Numbered from the stretch's first letter, positions 1-13,137 are shown. The stretch: DNA of 64,000 nucleotides from Notospermus geniculatus (GCA_002633025.1 NMRB01000071.1:244842-308841); one strand, 5' to 3'. The notes: generated from the letters alone by a model not told the origin. Numbers and translations: made by a program.

Positions 1-1936
1 ACTTAAAGAAGCTGAATGAGGAGGATCGTAGATCAGGTAACTCATTCTCGTAGTTCTCTGTCAGTGGTAGGCGCTCTTCCTGATCCCTTGTCATTAGAGA
101 AATTGGTCGAAGGTGTCGGGTCAGACTCTCAGTTAAGAAACAGTTAAGAACTTCCCTCACATCTGTCAAGGTGAGAAGCAGTATTGAAATGGAGCGCACT
201 GCCAGTTCCTCCCCAAGGTCAAGCATCATTTTTGCAATAAATGTAGCCAAATGATGTTTTTAAACAAAGGTCAAGAGGGCCACACCGCACACGAGTGAAC
301 ATGCCTCCTCAATTTATCACCTCGGCTGACCCCTTCTTTGTCTGTCTGTCACTCGACAGATTGTCAACAATCAGGCGAACGTACCCCTGCAATACTCTTT
401 CAAAACACCGGCAACAACTCACAACTGTATGAGCGAGAGTCAAAAATCACAAAGAAACTGACAAAATCTAACCAAGTCCCAAGCATTTCAAAAAATCTGC
501 AGTCCTTGATAAAATGCAATATCATCATTTAATGTTTGATTTAATCGTGGCCGATAGCTCTTAACCTGGATACCCGCCAGAGCATTGTCCATGGAAAAAA
601 TATGGGAGATTTAAATGAGCCAGAAGGCACCTAGGAAAATGCCACCTTTCGTTTACCGTTTCTTTTCTTGTTGGCATATCATGAATGCCGCGCACGAAGA
701 GATTTGTTTACTTGAGGGGTATTTACATGATGGGACAGCCCTGGCTGTTTCAGGATACAAAAGGCGAGGAGCACATGAATCCAGGGGTCAAGGTACCGAG
801 GCGCTGGATGCATTTCCATCGAGTTTTTTAAACCCGCCTGCTTTTCAGCACAAGCTTATTCTTCAAGGCATTCAAGGACATGGGAGTAACAGGGTCATTC
901 TGCCTCTTCCCAAGGCCATGTAATTTTTTTCACGCCTTTTTTCCACATAAAAGATTAAAGAGACAAGACAGTAAAAAGAGATCAGACAAAAAAGATGGCC
1001 TTGGTCTAAAAAAACCAGCAGCACAAAATACTAGTCTGACCTAAGAGCTTCTTTCGAGACAAATCCAGCCACGGGCACTATCTTTTTAATGGAAGATTAG
1101 GAACTTTGCAAAAAGAATTTGAAAAAAAATCTTTTGTCTGTTGCAAAGAGGTTATTCCAGACTGAAGTTTTTTTTGAGTGTGTTCATAGCCAACTGCACG
1201 AACTCCAACAAGAAGACTGCAATTTCTGAAAACAACTGCAAATTAAATGATGTCATCCGCTATAGTGTGTGACACCAAAGAGTAAAGCCATTTGCAGCGA
1301 AAATTAAACATTGCAAAGTAGTACCTAGAGTAACATTTTTGACTTGTCAGACACGACTATGCATCATAAAGTTCTGCTACATGTAGATATAATAGTACAT
1401 GTTGACATAAAGTAAAAAGTCATCGTTAAATTGAGGTTTTGTTACATGATGTCACCTTTGCCTTTTAATGAAACTGATTCCAGCCCTTGTTAATTGTACT
1501 CTTGGCATTTTAGCCTTGCAGTAATGACAGGGCAGGCTTCTAGGTTGACAGAGCACGACTGTTTTGACAATTTTCAAAAGTAAAGCACCCACTCAACACA
1601 TTATGCATGGCAATTTCAATAGATCAATTAGTGTGGCGCGTGCTGCTGTGTTTGTCTGCCCATACTCTTGATGATGTCCCTAAATGGAAAATTACACTGT
1701 GACATTTTGGGATGTTTGATTTCTATCACACTTAGCGCAGTTATTAGGATGAGGGTGCCTGTCAACCCATTTTGAACTACTTTGAACTTTTAAAATTTGA
1801 TACTACATTTTGTAGCTATAACGCTTGCAGAACAAAACAGTCACATTTCGAAGTGTACCAATCATCTTGACTTCTACATGAGCAGTAAAAATTGCAAACA
1901 GGACCACGCAACTAGGTGACAGTATGAAAAAGGTTC
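1..1936. other. Stretch without recognised gene
   Basis: AT-rich single-copy-looking DNA. Short open frames (for example 615-923 on the plus strand, 102 codons) have no recognisable domain, no convincing splice context and no family resemblance. I see no RNA gene or transposon end here. Confidence 0.5.
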
Positions 1937-2046
1937 AGGGCCGTATTCAAAAAGGGTGTAACTTCGTCAAATGCATGGTGGAAGTGTGTGCATAGTAAAG
2001 TTACACGCGTAATCGCGCGATGATCACCCTTTTTGAATACGGCCCT
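1937..2046. mobile_element. 110-bp foldback MITE, AGGGCCGTATTC termini
   Basis: The first and last 22 bases are perfect inverted repeats (AGGGCCGTATTCAAAAAG and onward). The core is about 66 bp and non-coding. A clear target-site duplication is not seen. It belongs to the loose set of elements in this window whose ends begin GGGCC or GGCCC. Non-autonomous DNA transposon is inferred from structure only. Confidence 0.8.
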
Positions 2047-2128
2047 CTATGTGCCAGTATAACAAACCCATTTTGAGAGAGGTCCACACTGCTCTCAGGC
2101 ATCCCAATCATAAAACTTGCTAGGCTTA

Positions 2129-2240
2129 GGCCCGTATTCTAGAACGTTCCTTAACGTTAAGGTCGACCTAAAGTAAAACCATCGAGAACAATAGATTTAA
2201 GGTGGACCTTAATGTTAAGGAACGTTCTAGAATACGGCCC
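2129..2240. mobile_element. 112-bp foldback MITE, GGCCCGTATTCTAG termini
   Basis: Long arms: about 36 bp after the GGCCC/GGGCC ends pair with two mismatches (TTCTAGAACGTTCCTTAACG and onward). It lies only 82 bp from the preceding foldback and shares its CCGTATTC terminal word, although the rest of the arm is unrelated. The element would form a nearly complete hairpin. Confidence 0.8.
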
Positions 2241-2261
2241 ATTGTACTGTATTCGATTTTT

Positions 2262-2515
2262 CCATCGGGGCAGAAGCCATCGCATTAGCCCTGGTAAGAA
2301 CGGAATATGCCATCTCAAGCTACCGGCATGTTCCTCACTTGGATGGGTTCTTTTACTTGCCCTTGCAAAGGCACAAAGTACAAGGCACCACGGCAACTGC
2401 CCTATGCGGACGTGAAGAACCAGGAATGATTAATCCGATATGGCCCCGGTTCGAAACCGGGACCTGCCGCGTGCTAAGCGGACGTGATAACCACTAGGCT
2501 ATAAAGGCTAGGCTA
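2262..2515 (-). mobile_element. tRNA-Val-derived SINE
   Basis: On the minus strand, 2508 to 2440 reads as a degenerate tRNA. A-box-like TAGCCTAGTGG and B-box GGTTCGAAACC are intact, and the D arm to anticodon stem closely follows the animal tRNA-Val pattern (GTGGTTATCACGTCCGC). The anticodon loop TTAGCAC would give AGC rather than AAC, and the acceptor arms (GCCTTTA against GCCATATC) do not pair, so this is a SINE head rather than a working tRNA. The body, towards 2262, is shared with 37215-37400, which supports a dispersed family. Confidence 0.7.
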
Positions 2516-3280
2516 AAATGTAGTTGCTGGCATTAGTGCCCGGTACAGGCCAATGTACACAAATAACTAGCAACTGACTAAGCTAGGAAGGTTTTAGATC
2601 TAGTGTATTCTCACGCAGTGGCTGATGGTTACAGCTCACTCTTATACCCACAGCACCAGCAACGTGCCATTTACACCAAGTGAAAGCCATCTCAACATCC
2701 GCGAAAACAAGCAGTTACGAACCATGTTTCATTTATTTCATAACACTTCCCATGAAATTAAAATCAAATGCATTATTTGGATAAACTTCCCAAATCTCGG
2801 TCATTGTGATACTGTCATGTGCTTTATGACAAAGTTGTCAACTGCGTGTGAAATGAAATCACAAGGCCACGCCGACTATTGTACTAATGAGTGCTTCGCC
2901 TGCCATAGCATTTGATTTGAGGTTAAGAGAGACAACCTCACCATTAGCAAATGAACAAGGCCATCACTTTTATGCCCACATAAATGCCAAATTGCAATTA
3001 AAATCAGTCAATGTGTAATTTATGCCTGTAATTAATACGGAAATGTCAAATTTTTGTTGTGACATTGATATCTTAATGGGCAATCTTTGCCTACGAGGAC
3101 ACATGTGGACCGACAGGGTTCAAGATAAGGCATGGCTTCGTTCAATAAATTTCACCTGGATTAAGAAGGCGGAGAATTTATGACTTTACCAAACAGAGGC
3201 AATTTGATGAACCAAGATTTATCTAATCCATCAATTAATTGGTAGACATTTACAACGTGTTTTGAAGAACACCTTTTAAA

Positions 3281-3681
3281 NNNNNNNNNNNNNNNNNNNN
3301 NNNNNNNNNNNNNNNNNNNNNNNNNNNNNNNNNNNNNNNNNNNNNNNNNNNNNNNNNNNNNNNNNNNNNNNNNNNNNNNNNNNNNNNNNNNNNNNNNNNN
3401 NNNNNNNNNNNNNNNNNNNNNNNNNNNNNNNNNNNNNNNNNNNNNNNNNNNNNNNNNNNNNNNNNNNNNNNNNNNNNNNNNNNNNNNNNNNNNNNNNNNN
3501 NNNNNNNNNNNNNNNNNNNNNNNNNNNNNNNNNNNNNNNNNNNNNNNNNNNNNNNNNNNNNNNNNNNNNNNNNNNNNNNNNNNNNNNNNNNNNNNNNNNN
3601 NNNNNNNNNNNNNNNNNNNNNNNNNNNNNNNNNNNNNNNNNNNNNNNNNNNNNNNNNNNNNNNNNNNNNNNNNNNNNNNNN
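3281..3681. other. Assembly gap (401 N)
   Basis: Run of Ns. It cuts off the candidate minus-strand exon that ends at 3682. Confidence 1.
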
Positions 3682-3806
3682 TTTCAATTCCAAGGATGCG
3701 ATGTTGCCCCCTGTAAATTTTCCTGCAAAAGGGGTCATCAGATCACGAAGTTCCTTCGGATCTGCACCCATTTCCCTGACCGAAGTGGGATTGATCAGGT
3801 TCAGCC
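3682..3806 (-). CDS. Candidate coding exon, 3' part truncated by gap
   Basis: On the minus strand a pyrimidine-rich stretch ending in AAG precedes GGCTGAACC. After the two bases GG, 41 codons stay open up to the gap (LNLINPTSVREMGADPKEL and onward), while the other two frames stop at once or within about 20 codons. An in-frame TAA sits just upstream, so the exon must begin at the splice site. Entry needs one base from the previous exon, which is exactly how the RCC1 exon at 19445-19588 ends (A plus GG gives Arg). It could therefore be a later exon of the same gene, but it has no RCC1 signature, the AAG acceptor is less usual than CAG, and the intervening 15.6 kb could hide other exons or a separate gene. 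Product not recognised. Confidence 0.45.
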
Positions 3807-4149
3807 CTTAAAAAGGAAAAACGCCCGTAATTTTTTATTAGCTTTGTCACTGATATAGCAATTACCAGTGCAAATACTTTACTTTTTATTTCACATCTGA
3901 AATGATGATCCCATAATCTTGCCTCAATTTGCCTTGTTTTATGAACAAATGTCGAGCTTTGATCTTCGTCAGCATAGGCAATAATATGTCATAATAGTTA
4001 TGGATTATGACAAGGTTTGTTATCAGTCATTACCTTCAGCCTTATTATGTTTTTTTTTTATTTACAGGGCGCATGATACTATTGATATGTTCAATTTGTG
4101 TCTATCAAAGTGTATGTTGGAATTGCAGCGTTTTGGTAACCCAGGACGA

Positions 4150-4280
4150 AGGGTCGTATGCTCGGGTCGGACTTCAGCCACACTTTCATTAAAGTCTGAC
4201 TTTTCTCAATGCTTCACGCAAAGAGAAAGTCTAACTTCAGCTATACTTCAGGCTAAAGTCCGACCCAAGCATACGGCCCT
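4150..4280. mobile_element. 131-bp foldback MITE, AGGGYCGTATGC termini
   Basis: The ends are inverted repeats of about 24 bp with two mismatches (AGGGTCGTATGCTCGGGTCG against AGGGCCGTATGCTTGGGTCG), and weaker pairing continues inward (GACTTCAGC). The terminal AGGGCCGTAT word matches the 1937 element although the interior differs. No coding potential. Confidence 0.75.
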
Positions 4281-4408
4281 AAGGATCAGTGCAGAATAAT
4301 GGTCGCATTGAAGTACCAACTTTCTGACGATGGTGGCTACCTACACTGTAGATAGACACTGAGCTTCAGCTGCTTTTTGTATGTCGTTCGGGGGCCAGGG
4401 ATCTTATT

Positions 4409-4455
4409 AGGGAGTTTTCGCAAAGCCCCGAAACGCCAACGCCAAACCCATTGTT
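4409..4455. mobile_element. Solo arm of an AGGGAGTTTTCGC foldback
   Basis: About 47 bp matches the left arm and start of the core of the complete element at 62257-62385 (AGGGAGTTTTCGCAAAGCCC, then AAACGCCAACGC and CAAACCCATTGTT). The right arm is missing, so this is a truncated copy. Confidence 0.65.
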
Positions 4456-4459
4456 AATG

Positions 4460-7400
4460 TTTACCCTGCACAGACTATCTTTGATGTTGTTAGACCTCAA
4501 CAGTTCCGTATCTTTTACAGGGCAGATGTTTGGCTATAGATCTCATTGTACAAGTTTATTGGGTCTCTTCATGTCTATAAAATAAACCAGCAAGCGTTTA
4601 TGATGTCAATGCTTATTCCTGATGATTAGCAACATATCTGGATAATTCTAATGATACTCCTTCATCGTAAACTGGACACCACATCACCAGTTTAGTCCAA
4701 CTTTATGACCATCATTATTGGACATGATTAGGTGGACACAGGTTTACGGTTAACTGTGGAAGTCAATGGTAAATCAGTGTTGACTGTTTTACGCTTGTAA
4801 CATCAAATGCCGCAAACCCAAGAGGACAATATTGGTTGAGTTTTGCTTTTAGCATTTGAAAGCAGATTCTTCATTTTAATGGTAAGATCTACTCCTTCCA
4901 GTACATGTAGTTTGAAATAAATATAAACACATTGACAGTCAGAATCTTTTAATGAAAGCTGAATTTCTGCCAAATGACACAGCCCTCTTCAACATGCTAC
5001 TAGATGACGTCGTCACGCAGGTGTTACTTTCACACTTGATTGACTTAATGTGGCGTGCCCCGACAAAATGATCCTTGCCCCCACCCCAACCAGTGGAGCC
5101 AGTCAAGGGCTAGGGTCATTAACCTCCGACCACTACCATCCAACAATGACCGTGACTGCTGACCATCTGGTCCAGGTCATAATCTCCAATAAGGCAGGTC
5201 AGACCTTAGGATTATTAAAATGGATGCTTTCTGCAGATAATATGTCATGGCCAAGCATTTTGTTAATTTTAATATTGGATTTAGATTTCTCAATTCCTTT
5301 TGCATCTGTGGTGCGGTCATACAGGGTGACCCAAGAATAGTTCGGGCATTCCACAGTTGATTTGTCAAGGAGATCCAACGTAGTTACGCTTTGGTAAATT
5401 CAAGGAATTGAGAGGCTGAGCTGTGCTGATTATGGGAAGCGTCCCACGGCAGATGATTACCTCAGTCGTAGAAATCGAACACAAACACACCGACCACACT
5501 TATCAGACATATCAACAAATCAAAATGAAAGTTCTTATTTAATGAAATAATATTTGGGCTGTTCTTTTAATGGCCTCTGCTAATTTGACAAATGAACTCA
5601 GATTAAAAGCTCGGCTGGATGTTCTTAGGCCGTGTCTCAAATGTTTGCCTGGGACACGAAATGAGCAGCTTGTCCACACAACAAGGATGAAAAGGCACAT
5701 TAGCAAACCAAATGCAATGTAACCAAATGGAAAAATACCAGCAGTGATGGCGGAAATGGGTGATGAATCTGTGGACGTGACATTTCGCCAATGTCAACTA
5801 ACGAACTGATCACCTTTGACAAGGAATAAAGGACTCCCTCTGAAGATAATTACAACACAACACTTTCAGCTCCTCCGTTCATGTGCTGATGATGGAAAAT
5901 GACATCAGCTGAAGGTGCAAATACCATAAATGACATATTTCATGCTCAGGTAGAAAATCATGGATCCAAATCAATGTCTTCACGCTTTTCTAAAGCATCA
6001 TCTGTTTCATTAAAATCCGGGATTGTTTCTCTTGAAGTGAGATATTGGGATGGCCTCCTCCACATGTGACAGAGGCAATCGCCCTCTAGGTAACGTTTAA
6101 TTGGCCCTGTACGGTACTCACAGGGGCATTTCTCCGTCCTCAACAAGGAGAATCAGTGGCTATGTGCGTGGATGAGAGTAAGTGGAAAATTACAATCAGA
6201 AATCATATTACATTGGCCTTTGACCAAACAAACGATTGATTTAATATTCACTGTTTTCCAAACAATACAACACAGTTTGGATTGATTGGTGTTCTTGTTG
6301 AACCCATCATGTGTCAGAATCTTCGTCATCATGATTCTCACCCTCATCCTATTAGTGGCTGACCGGCCATTCAACCGAGACGTGACACGGCAAAGGTCTT
6401 GATCAGGGAAATGTATCCTAGGAGCCGATGCCAATTAATCCATGCAAGGTTTATCTTAAAGGCCTGCTCAGTAGCGATGACCCTTACTATTCATTTCAAC
6501 TTTTGTTTCTGATGCCACCTTGGATTACCATGACCCTGTGTGTCGATTGCACTGAACCCAACATCAATTTCACTAGACCCTGAATGAAACAAGTCAGTGA
6601 CATTTGCCGCAGTTACCTAGCCTATCACCCCCATCACCTGACCTAGGTGTATTACAGTGATTTCACTACACCCATTCTCACTCATCAAGGTAGGATTTCC
6701 GAAGTTCATACCATGTCATCCAAGATCGAACGTCATGAACAAAAGTGGCTCATTAAAACACATTGATCAGTCTGATTATCGTGTAGATTCTCAACTAGTA
6801 CGGCGACTTTAATGACCCAGCACGATAATCAATACGACACCTGGCCTAAATTACTCATCCTGGCATCAGTATCATAATCTTTGATCATGCCTGCTGATTG
6901 CTTTCTATTCAGATTCCTACGCGGCAAATTACCGAGACCAAGTTCATCCCGGGGAGATGGAATACACCTGATAAAGACCTCCTTTTGTCGAGTTCTACGG
7001 CCCTAAAATCAGGTGTGAATTCCCCGGATGCCGCAGCTTCACTCAGGAAAGACACGATTCATTTGCGGGGTCGATGGTGCATCGGCACAACAGTTGGCAC
7101 TACAGGATTCATTAGAGACAACATTAACGACCCCCGGTAATTAGGAGAAAATACTTTTGCTAATTACAATCATCTTCACGAACACAAAATGCTCTTCCAT
7201 GCATGCATAGTAGAGCAGCTTGATCCTGGGCTAAATGCTCTCCACTTTCACCTAACATGATCAAACCTATGCCAAGATCATTAGCCTCTTTTAAGAACCA
7301 ACTTTGACTTTCCAAGCAAGCAGATTTTAATGAGTAAATTAATACCGGCATCTCAGTGTAAAAGGGCAAAGCAACTTTGTTCTTCAAAAGAGATATTGAC

Positions 7401-8795
7401 ACCGATGATCAAAGGTTGGGTGATCATGTCGTTGATTACTAGCACGTCAAATCCATTCATCAAAAGATAACATCCGCAGTGGTGAATTCGAGGGCCTCTC
7501 AAAAACATTTCTACAGCTACATTTTGAGTGCAGTGATGGAAAACCGCTCTGTGCAGAATGTAGGATATGGATGTAAAGGGCAGAGATTTAGGACTAAAAA
7601 TTGACAAGACGTAGCTTCCCTGAAATACTTTCTATTGTTGATATCATCTCCGTATCCCCTTACCTAAAGTGCTTCCGGTAATCAACCACATTTGCCCTGG
7701 GTGCAGCACCAAACTAACCTCCGGGAGAAAAAGGCATTACGTTTGATCTGTTTCCACTATGCTCCAGCAGGGGGCATAATTACATAGTGTCAGTTGTCAT
7801 GTTATAGCGGATGCGATGCATTCTGATAATCAACGACGAGAAATGAGGGAAATCATTTTTTTCACAAATCTCGTAAATTCAGCAAGTAAAATCAGATCAA
7901 GAACCACGGTTAATTTCCTTTTTAATCTTTGCAAAGGAAATAGGTTGCCGATGGGAGCACTGTGTGTTTGTTGGTGTTGTTAAGATTCTTGATCTCGTGC
8001 CGTTTCTCATGATCTGTATGGTAAATTTTGCACAGTTTGTTGGCCTAATCCTGACAGGAGCAAATTGCCACGATGTCTGTGCAAACGGTGGGCTTCCTTA
8101 TTTGACTTGCTGTCAATGCTATGGACAATGTGCAGCTAGTGTGTGCTGGATGCAGGAGGCAGAAACTCCCTTGAAGTATACCCCTCATCGGAAAACTCCA
8201 GGGAGCAGTTACTCAGTCCACTGCCTTTATAATGGATGCACTTCGGGAGAGCGTACACATCCCTCCAACGCAAAACGACACAATGCTTCATAATCCGGCA
8301 CCAGTTTGACGATATCAGACCGCCTTTATTGAACAAGCTTCAAATGAACATTGAGATGTTATTGCTTCAGTCACAAAGCGTGCAATATCAGACGTAATAA
8401 CAGGCAGACAATCGACACCTTCGTGGTGAAAGCCAGCTCGAGTTTGACTTGAATGCTTTGGTGGTGTAACCTTAGAAATGGTGTTTTCTCATAAAGTAGC
8501 ACAACAATAGGAAGAGGCATTTCCTAATCTTTTTGTCCACAAGGAACATGTGATATAATTCCCTTCTGCTTTGGAAGAGGTGATAAATGAGATTTCCATA
8601 GCCTTCTCATATGATACCTTTGAATTCGGATTCTTTTCTGCAAGTCTGAACTTCCAAGACGGCATGACTATTCAATGGAGCACATTACTTCTGCATAAAA
8701 CATTTACATTTACTTTTAATTTTCCGTTTTGTCTTTTCCTTTTTTACAAAAGGCATAAGGTGTATTTATCCACACTGCTGGAGTAGATTGTCTGC
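4460..8795. other. Stretch without recognised gene
   Basis: Intron-like or intergenic DNA. Frames such as 7964-8293 (plus) are open for about 100 codons but contain no known domain or splice-supported structure. I see no terminal inverted repeats or RNA genes. Confidence 0.5.
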
Positions 8796-8851
8796 ACCAA
8801 CTATTACCAACTTCACACTCTGAACCAACTATTACCAACTTCACACTCTGA
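8796..8851. repeat. 28-bp tandem duplication
   Basis: Two adjacent identical copies of a 28-bp unit beginning ACCAACTATTACC and ending CACTCTGA. Confidence 0.95.
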
Positions 8852-10209
8852 ATAAAAATATCGCTTAACCACTTTGGTGCAATCGCCTGCTTTCGGACTA
8901 AATTCTGGACTGGTTCCGTCTTTGCCGCTCCACCCCCGCGGCGCTGCTGTGGAATGAGCGCCTCTTTAACTAAGTTCCATTCTCAAGTCTTCCAATTTCT
9001 GAAGTCGTTGGCCAAAAAAATATTGCATGCCAGAATTAACAGCTCACTCTCAAGTAATAGGATGCCAATATTTTGAAAATGAACGACTTGTGCTTAAGAT
9101 GACTTATTAGAGTTGTTGACAAACTTAAATACTAACGATAAGCAACCAACTCAATTAATCACTACAGAGCCATATATCACGATGAGTTTTGACCACTACA
9201 ACAATCCTACTCAAGGAAAGATGGCGTTTCTGATAGGTTAGTTAGTCCTAGGGCTGATTGGCCATCTCAAGTAGCCAGTACACCGATTAAAATGGAAATG
9301 ACCACATCCGGCCATATAAGCTTTTTATCCCTGGACTGCCGTGGACGAGTTTTTTCAGAGATGAAGAGATCAAATGGAACGTTCACATCAATCCAGTGGG
9401 CATAAGACGACCATTTCTTAAATACAGGTATTACCTTATGCTTATATTTGTCAAACTCCAAAAGCTTCACTAACTCAGCAGCATCATTAAGGTAAGTAAA
9501 TAAGCCACTGACCAAGACAAATATGTGAGGAGATGGTCAGAAAATTCAACTTATACGGACAAAACACAATGTCCGTAACTCGACTTTTTCTTATTTTAAA
9601 ACAGCATGTTGATCACCATCAAGTGTTTAGGCCTTATCCAGTGGTCCTAGGCTGATGATATTCAACTGTTATGATTCTGATGACGTCGCAATTAGCGACA
9701 ATATCTCAATTGTCTGCCATGTGATTCAATTTTCTTTGCTTCATTTGAGTGCAACCAGAGGTCATACACGCGAGCTACACTGACCATCCCAGTGCCCGTA
9801 GCAGCAATTCATTGAGTGAAATTTTACTGCCAAGCAATACGTTTCCTCTAATCTCATTATTTCCATGAGTAATGGTGATTGCCCATTTTGTCCTCAGTCA
9901 TTATGAAAGTTGTAAACCGCAAAGGTGAATCAAGTTCCAGTTATTTAACCCCTAATGCACCAGATTTATTCAGAGGGCGAGAAGGTGGCCATTTATTTGC
10001 TGACGTCAGCATCTGACCAACTGTCACTTGAAGTATAATGTTCAATCGGCCTTGGTCTTGAATTAAACCAATCATCAAGGAAGAAGATGGTCTGCAATTC
10101 AATGATTGATTTTGCGTCCTAATTGAGTCCAACAGATAAAGCAAACTCAAAGACTGCACTGCAGGAAATGCTACAAAATGTGTAGTCTCTTCTCAAGTAC
10201 GGCCTCAGT
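8852..10209. other. Stretch without recognised gene
   Basis: No supported gene. A minus-strand frame around 9440-9515 has an acceptor-like TCAG and a donor-like AAG|GTAATA, but its codon phase does not fit the RCC1 model and no domain is visible. Confidence 0.45.
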
Positions 10210-10342
10210 GCCAGCAAATCAGACGCAGTATTACCTACTTAGGTACCTCTACCTTAGGACGGGCATGACGGGACTTTGCCAGCAAATCAGACGCAGTACT
10301 ACCTACTTAGGTACCTCTACCTTAGGACGGGCATGACGGGAC
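10210..10342. repeat. 65-bp duplication with 3-bp spacer
   Basis: A 65-bp unit starting GCCAGCAAATCAGACGC and ending GCATGACGGGAC occurs at 10210-10274 and 10278-10342 with one visible difference. The unit contains the palindrome-like TACCTACTTAGGTA. Confidence 0.95.
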
Positions 10343-10818
10343 ACTGAGAAGTCAACTGAATAATAGCGATGGCCTTAGAGGACATTTTTCCCAAAACACT
10401 CCATATTGAGTGTTGGAGCCATAAATTTGTAGATAGGTCACCTTTAAGTTTTCCGCTCAACCTTTCACTCTGTCAGCCTAATCCTTAATCCCTTCTTTTG
10501 TGTTTTGTCCTTTGTGTTTGTTCCTTATATATTCTGGCCTAAAGTTGTTACTTCATTCATAGCTTTGAGACCATATGTGTACCACATGTATGAAGGTTAG
10601 GGTGTTTGTCACATGCAGGACCTGGGTAGGGACAAAGTCCTGTAAGTATATAGCTATGTATATCTATCTGTATTTTCCTGGTTTGCCTTCATTCCTACGT
10701 TTAATTCAGTTTTTCTCGATGTACTCTATCTACGTGTAGCCTAAACTGTTACTAAATTGTTTCAGCGAATTGCTCAAATACGAAAGGAATCTGATGGAAG
10801 CGATATCGATCTTTGTTA

Positions 10819-11037
10819 AGGCCCGTTTACACATGCAACTTTTCATATGCAACTTGTTGCATAAACCTGATGAGACCAAAAAGTTTCATAAAAGTTGCAT
10901 GTGTAACGGATATGCAACTTGTTGCAACTCGATCACACTGGATGTTGCATCGATTTTTCTATGTGTAAACCGTCCCAGGTAGTTTGCCCCAAGTTGCAAG
11001 TTGCAGCAACTTGGTGCAACCTAGTGTAAACGGGCCT
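10819..11037. mobile_element. PIF/Harbinger-like MITE, AGGCCCGTTTACA ends, TTA target duplication
   Basis: The terminal inverted repeats AGGCCCGTTTACA and TGTAAACGGGCCT are perfect, and the element is bracketed by TTA at 10816-10818 and 11038-11040. A 3-bp TWA duplication with GGGCC ends is the established hallmark of PIF/Harbinger elements. The core is filled with GCAACTTG/CAAGTTGC words in both orientations, so the whole element is internally palindromic. No transposase is encoded. Confidence 0.8.
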
Positions 11038-11040
11038 TTA

Positions 11041-13137
11041 CCTTTATTTTGGGACAACGGCCCTAACATTGAGTTTATTTCGTAACTAGCATCAAACTAC
11101 TATCTTTGTTATCATGATCCCTATATGCCAATCCTTTTTGAACTAAGCCCATACTACTATCCTCAAGATCATTCATAATTTAGAACATACAGTAATTCAC
11201 ATTCCAACTGATTCTACACTAACCAGATATAGCCCGCAATTCGTGTATAATTCAAAGGAAAAGTATGTAAAACTCCAATGACATCAGCTGAAGGAGTCTG
11301 CCTGGCAGTGCCACAAACACTCCAGTTGCCTTTTATGTAATGTGACCTGACTGGAATTGAAACGAACACCGCTTAGTAGCCACTTAAACTGCCTCCTCCA
11401 AGTCACAACCCCAGTTATGACATCCTCATATGATGGAAAAAACTCACTGAACTATTCACTAACTCTTGACAGATCCCAAAATATTCAAACATTCATAACG
11501 AACAAAGTCAGCCTGGTGCTTCCTGTCCCAACATAAACCTTCTTTTTGTGTAATTTAAACGAAGTGACGGGTTTTTGGCTGTAGGTTCCAATCAACGGTC
11601 CTCATGGGCACTCAAAATGCGCAAAATATATCCTCGAAATACCAAAATGCGCCACAACAATGGCAGCAAGATTAATTATTAAGAAGAACAATGCTCAACT
11701 GTCGATTTTAAAGAGTTAGTTATGACTCTCTGGTAACAACTTCACTGACACATGAAAGCAGGAATAATATTGAAAATAACTACGTGGCAAAAGTATGTCA
11801 GTATGAGTGAAATGCCAATGGCTTAACGTGGAAGTATGGTTTCATGCTGAAATTGGCATTGAAAAAAACTGTGATGCTGGGTTCCTTTCACAGATACCAC
11901 TCTCAATCATTGATCATGGTTCAGATCATCTGAACATTGGTGTTTGTCTATCAAGGTGAAAGTAGAAAATCCATTATCATCCATTATTATATCATGATGT
12001 GATCTCTGAAGTTGAAGAAAAAATTTGTGTTTCACATCATGAAGGTCGAAACTAAATTCTGTTACGACATCAATAAATGAAGTTGAGCGGAAAATCCATC
12101 TATTCATGATCCAGAATCCTGAATGCAACATCCACTGATGGAGTGGTCCTGTCTACTGAAAAGAGAACTTGATGATTACATTACAGCAACACTCTCTGGG
12201 GAAGTCATACATGGGACAGCCTGTTTGACTAACCGGTACCTGTATGGTAGGCACTGCCTTGGTAGATTTGTTGTAAGGCCACTGACAGATGCCATCAATG
12301 ATTATATTTTCTTCAAATGTAGACCTATGGTATAACTTCATGCAAGAAGTCGGCCTACAGATCCCGTCGACCGACCACACCAGGCTGCACGTAGGCCTAA
12401 TCCTTCTGCATTAGACAGGGAAAACCTGATACCAATTTTTCTAATCACGAATTACACCAGTTCATAAATCTAACCTTATTTTTCAACTTGCGATGCCCAA
12501 AATTATTCACGGCACAGACGTACTTCTGTCATGCATGCCACCGCACGAAAATCGGTCTGCAGTAGCCCGATACTACCTAGGCCGATATTGGGCCTAATGT
12601 ACTTATTTCACATCTGTACCTACATAGAATGTCAAGCGATTTGTCGAAGGCAGGGATTTAATCCACCATGCATGCTGTTAGCATGGTTAGTGTTACTGTG
12701 ACATCCCTCATCGCTCGATTGCTGCACTACCATGACTACATCTGACTACACTATCAGTAACTACAAAATAGTCGTTGCCATCATCACCAACAAATCACTT
12801 CATCACATGGCCTGTCATCTATACAGTCATGTATTTCAAAGGCCTTTGTCGGTTTCGAATTTCAGGATTGGTCAAAACACAGGAGGGTAGAGTTAGCAAG
12901 TGCCCAAAATATGAGCAACAAAAGAGGAAAATATACCAACCATGTGATTGAGATTTAACGACATGCGATTACCGTCGTACGCGAAAAAAATTACGACAAC
13001 AGATACCAGCACTGGCCTTCACAACCGCTTTTGATTTTGTACCCTAAAGAGCTCTTATTTGGCACCATCAATTGTTTTAAATAGAAGACCAATAAGTTAC
13101 CTGTTTCAACCTGGGGGTTTTCCTTTGTTTTTTTATA
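11041..13137. other. Stretch without recognised gene
   Basis: No domain, transposon end or RNA gene recognised. Overlapping short frames at 11907-12380 lack a plausible product. Confidence 0.5.

Noticed and set aside
2440-2508. Functional tRNA gene
   Set aside because: Acceptor stem does not pair and the sequence is joined to a SINE body also found at 37215-37400.
7964-8293. 109-codon plus-strand frame with several Cys
   Set aside because: Cys spacing fits no domain I know, there is no splice or promoter support, and AT-rich DNA yields frames of this size by chance.
9440-9515. Possible exon (minus) reading GLFTYLNDAAELVKLLEFDK
   Set aside because: Acceptor and donor are acceptable, but its entry phase does not match exon e, its exit phase does not match 3806, and no family is recognised.
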